Positions 22,390-24,871 of a stretch of 24,871 nucleotides of DNA are shown in pieces. Positions within the stretch are counted from its first letter, which is position 1; every line of letters starts with the position of its first letter. A program made the position numbers and the translations under genes. A model generated the notes under the pieces. It made no database searches. It had not been told where the DNA came from and was given only the letters and a program-made list of their open reading frames with translations. The DNA is from RGIG8368 sp045540275. GTDB taxonomy: Bacteria > Verrucomicrobiota > Kiritimatiellia > RFP12 > UBA1067. The stretch is taken from NCBI GenBank assembly GCA_045540275.1, contig JAZQGX010000164.1, forward strand, positions 1 to 24,871, read 5' to 3'.

Positions 22390-23574
22390 ATGAAAAAAAA
22401 CATGCTTATCGCCCAGAGCGGCGGCCCTTCGATGGTGATCAACCAGTCGTTGGTGGGCGCAGTGCTCGCCGCCCGCTCCAATCGCAAAGTCGGGAAAATC
22501 TACGGGGCTTTGCACGGCATAGAGGGCGTCCTCGCGGAGAATTTCATTGATCTGCGCAAGGTGTCAGTCTCCCGGCTCAATGCGATTGCCGAAACCCCGT
22601 CATCCGCACTGGGTTCATGCCGGCTCAAGCCTGACGCCGAAGACTGCAAAAAAATCTTCGCCGTGCTGCGCAAGCTAGGCATCCGCTATTTTTTCTACAT
22701 CGGCGGAAACGACTCGGCCGACACCGCACGCATCATAAACGAAGAGGCGGTCAAGGCCGAGTATGAGATGTGCTGCATGCACATTGCAAAAACCATCGAC
22801 AATGATCTGCTGGAAAACGACCACACGCCTGGTTACGGCAGTGCGGCGAGATTCGTGGCCTGCGCCGTCCGCGGCGATGATCTCGACAACCGGGCGCTCG
22901 GCGGCGTGAAGATCGATGTCATCATGGGACGCAATGCCGGTTTTCTCACCGCCGCATCGGCGCTTGCGCGCGTCGACGAGAGCGACGGTCCCCATCTGGT
23001 ATACCTGCCGGAACGTCCTTTCCGCATTGACGCCTTCGTAAACTCTGTCAAAGCCTGTATGCGCAAATGGGGACGATGTGTGGTGGCTGTCTCCGAAGGC
23101 ATCGTCGATGAAAACGGCGTGCCGATCGCCAGCAAGTTCTCCTCTGAAGTCGATTCCCACGGCAATGTCCAGTTGAGCGGAAGCGGCGCCTTGGGCGATC
23201 TGCTCGCCGGTATCGTCCGCGAGAAGTGCGATGTGAAGCGGGTGAGGGCCGATACTTTCGGCTACATCCAGCGTTCGTTTCCGGGGTGCATTTCGCCGGT
23301 TGACGCCGAAGAGGCCCGTCAGGTCGGAGCCGAGGCGGTCAAGGCCGCAGTGGATGATGAGGTCTCGCGCGGCTCGGTGACGATCAAACGTGTTCCCGGC
23401 AAGCGTTACAAGGTCAGGTACGAGGTGGTGCCGCTTCGTCGTGTGGCGAAGAATACGAGAAGCATGCCGGATTCTTTCATCAATCGCGCCGGCAACAATG
23501 TCACGCAGGCGTTTATCGATTACGCGCGTCCTCTGGTCGGAAAGCTGCCGCTCGGCGCGCGCTTTGATATTTGA
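22390..23574 (+). CDS. pfp: 6-phosphofructokinase, probably PPi-dependent
   Basis: Glycolytic phosphofructokinase family protein (394 aa, cytosolic) that phosphorylates fructose 6-phosphate. It looks PPi-dependent: the nucleotide-site motif is GGNDS (105-109), and the segment before the catalytic loop is K134-TIDND. In ATP-type enzymes these are GGDGS and a Gly before TIDND; an Asp/Asn and this Lys mark PPi use. MGRNAGFLTAASALA is the sugar-binding region. GGAAGGAGG stands before ATG. A PPi enzyme makes the step reversible and saves ATP, typical of anaerobes. Donor specificity is inferred from motifs and should be taken as likely, not proven. Confidence 0.87.
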   Translation: MKKNMLIAQSGGPSMVINQSLVGAVLAARSNRKVGKIYGALHGIEGVLAENFIDLRKVSVSRLNAIAETPSSALGSCRLKPDAEDCKKIFAVLRKLGIRYFFYIGGNDSADTARIINEEAVKAEYEMCCMHIAKTIDNDLLENDHTPGYGSAARFVACAVRGDDLDNRALGGVKIDVIMGRNAGFLTAASALARVDESDGPHLVYLPERPFRIDAFVNSVKACMRKWGRCVVAVSEGIVDENGVPIASKFSSEVDSHGNVQLSGSGALGDLLAGIVREKCDVKRVRADTFGYIQRSFPGCISPVDAEEARQVGAEAVKAAVDDEVSRGSVTIKRVPGKRYKVRYEVVPLRRVAKNTRSMPDSFINRAGNNVTQAFIDYARPLVGKLPLGARFDI

Positions 23575-23582
23575 CACCATTC

Positions 23583-24698
23583 ATGAAGAACGACCGCACC
23601 ATTCTTATCTGCACAGTTGTGCTTTTCGTTTTCGGGCTGGCGGTGCAGGCGCGTCTCGGTGCATTCGGCCCGTGGCCGTGGAACGGAAAAACCGTCGAGT
23701 TGATTCCGCTGTTTTGCGCGGTGATCGCTTTCTTCGCCGGGTGGGGGCTTTGTGCCGGAGGGCGCGCCGCCAAACTGGGACCGGTTGCCGGATGGGGTGC
23801 GTATATGCTTGGATGCGCATTGCTCTGCGCGATGCTTGCATTCGGAAGGAAATTCCGCGGAGGCTACTACCTTCCCGGCAACATCAATCCCACCGAAATG
23901 GTCAAGCCGCTGATGGTGTGGTTTCTAGCCTTCTATCTATGCAAGCATTCCAAGGCGCTTTCCGAGACGCAGTTCGGCGTCCCCGCTCCGCCGTGGCGCA
24001 CCGTTGCATGGCTTGGGGTCTGGTGGTCGGCGCCGTTGCTGCTTTCGGTGATGCTGCACGACCTCGGTCTGCTGGCTTTGCTGTCGCTGGTGTTGCTGCT
24101 GATGCTTTTTGCGATGAGCGGACGGTTCGGATATCTTTTGCTGGCTGGCGGTGCGGTGTTCTGCGCCTCATGGGCGGTCCGGCTTCTTTCGCCTCACGCC
24201 GCAGCGCGGTTTTCGGTGTGGCTGAATCCTTTTGCCGATCCGACCGGAAAATCCTGGCAGGTGCTGCAGGCGCTGACAGCGATGTACTCGGGATCCTGGT
24301 TCGGTTCGGGTGTCGGCGCCGGGCATCCATCGATGATTCCGATTGTCACCACCGACTTCGTGTATGCGGCTGTCGCCGAGGAGCTGGGGTTTGTCGGCTG
24401 CGCCGCTTTAATCGGAGTGCTGCTGATTTTTTTCAATGCTGCTTTTACGGCAGCGGCTTCTGCCAAAACTCCGTTTGAAAAACTGCTCGGTGCGGGAATT
24501 GCAATTTCGCTGGCGGTTCAAATGTTGCTCAATATCGGTGGTGTGATCAAGGCTTTGCCGATGACCGGGATACCGTTGCCGTTTTTCAGCCACGGCGGTT
24601 CGTCGGCGGCGGTTACGATGTTCTCCGTTGGCATGCTGTGGGCTCTGGCGCTAAGCGGCGGAACTTCGCAGAAGCGGAAAGGGCGCGGAAAAAAATGA
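23583..24698 (+). CDS. FtsW/RodA/SpoVE (SEDS) peptidoglycan glycosyltransferase
   Basis: Integral membrane SEDS protein that polymerises lipid II into peptidoglycan together with a class B PBP. About ten transmembrane helices are visible. SEDS markers are NPTEMVK (the family QPSE-like motif), DFVYAAVAEELGFVG, and QMLLNIGGVIKALPMTGIPLPFFSHGGSS. ATG 23583 is chosen over TTG 23571, which overlaps the pfp stop; neither has a clear ribosome site. Length is 371 aa with a short Lys/Arg-rich tail. The late motif contains both RodA-like (LPMTGIPLPF) and FtsW-like features, so division or elongation role is left open. It overlaps dnaE by four bases (ATGA). Confidence 0.9.
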   Translation: MKNDRTILICTVVLFVFGLAVQARLGAFGPWPWNGKTVELIPLFCAVIAFFAGWGLCAGGRAAKLGPVAGWGAYMLGCALLCAMLAFGRKFRGGYYLPGNINPTEMVKPLMVWFLAFYLCKHSKALSETQFGVPAPPWRTVAWLGVWWSAPLLLSVMLHDLGLLALLSLVLLLMLFAMSGRFGYLLLAGGAVFCASWAVRLLSPHAAARFSVWLNPFADPTGKSWQVLQALTAMYSGSWFGSGVGAGHPSMIPIVTTDFVYAAVAEELGFVGCAALIGVLLIFFNAAFTAAASAKTPFEKLLGAGIAISLAVQMLLNIGGVIKALPMTGIPLPFFSHGGSSAAVTMFSVGMLWALALSGGTSQKRKGRGKK

Positions 24699-24871
24699 GC
24701 GTCGATGCCGGAAATTCCGAAAACACATTTGTACATCTGCACGTGCACACCACGTATTCCATGCTAGACGGCGCGTGCCAGATTTCGCCGCTGATCGACC
24801 GCGCCAAATCATTGGGAATGCCGGCGGTGGCGATCACCGACCACGGTAATCTGTTCGGGCTTAAGGCGTTT
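24695..24871 (+). CDS. dnaE: DNA polymerase III alpha subunit (3' partial)
   Basis: Start of the replicative polymerase DnaE. Only 59 codons lie in the window, and the frame is open at the right edge. After about ten leading residues the PHP domain begins: FVHLHVHTTYSMLDGAC, then LIDRAKSLGMPAVAITDHGNLFGLKAF, an almost textbook DnaE N-terminus with the expected HLHVHT and TDHGN metal-site motifs. ATG 24695 overlaps the SEDS stop codon as ATGA. The ribosome site is weak (AAAGGG about 11 bases before), so translation is probably coupled. Confidence 0.93.
   Translation, partial: MSVDAGNSENTFVHLHVHTTYSMLDGACQISPLIDRAKSLGMPAVAITDHGNLFGLKAF

Noticed and set aside
23390..24478. Plus-strand open frame overlapping pfp and the SEDS gene
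   Set aside because: Arg/Cys/Ala-rich translation without motifs; the real proteins in the other frames account for the region.

Overview
The window looks like a chromosomal segment of a Gram-negative bacterium, most plausibly from the PVC group (Kiritimatiellota, Lentisphaerota or Verrucomicrobiota). The LPS machinery (LpxA, LptE, LptF/G type) proves an LPS-bearing envelope. The mix of secreted glycosidases, duplicated serine hydrolases, an AICAR transformylase without its cyclohydrolase domain and a PPi-type phosphofructokinase fits a carbohydrate-degrading anaerobe. The phylum is inference. No rRNA, tRNA, CRISPR array, transposase or integrase was seen, and no gene-free stretch exceeds 300 bases (the largest are about 3339-3553 and 9404-9597).

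Layout. (1) 1-2448: two tandem beta-lactamase-fold serine hydrolase paralogs, the first cut by the window edge, sharing a 146-bp block that is nearly identical. A strong terminator lies at 2471-2507. (2) 2520-3338, minus strand: a GH16 lipoprotein glucanase with its own promoter. (3) 3554-8186, plus strand: a run of Mrp-type Fe-S ATPase, Na+:neurotransmitter-type symporter, DUF167 protein, PHP phosphoesterase, a LUD-domain gene broken at an 8-G run, and a PnuC-like transporter. (4) 8198-17495: a sugar-utilisation island with a XylR-like regulator (minus), then GH20-type hexosaminidase, MFS sugar porter, TIM-barrel hydrolase-like protein, SIS-domain protein, PfkB kinase, an unknown protein, a four-helix-bundle (23S-IVS/S23 type) protein, and a Gfo/Idh/MocA oxidoreductase. 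(5) 17624-24871: envelope and housekeeping run: BamD-like TPR protein, LptE, AICAR transformylase, LptF/G-type permease, LpxA, PPi-type phosphofructokinase, FtsW/RodA, and the start of dnaE.

How it works together. In the island the regulator probably controls import (MFS), glycan cleavage (GH20, TIM-barrel protein) and intracellular sugar processing (SIS, kinase, oxidoreductase). A pair of direct repeats 22 bp apart sits between the regulator and GH20. Leucine codons in the island are mostly CTT/CTC, while both flanks favour CTG/TTG, which suggests separate origin.

The most unusual structure is a family of 7-bp periodic tandem arrays. They occupy the roomy gene junctions of the island (about 8190, 9410, 12535, 13586, 15940, 16371 and 17498) and I saw none in the flanking regions. 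Two of them, in opposite orientation, bracket the small four-helix-bundle gene at 15996-16358 and make it look like a small mobile cassette.
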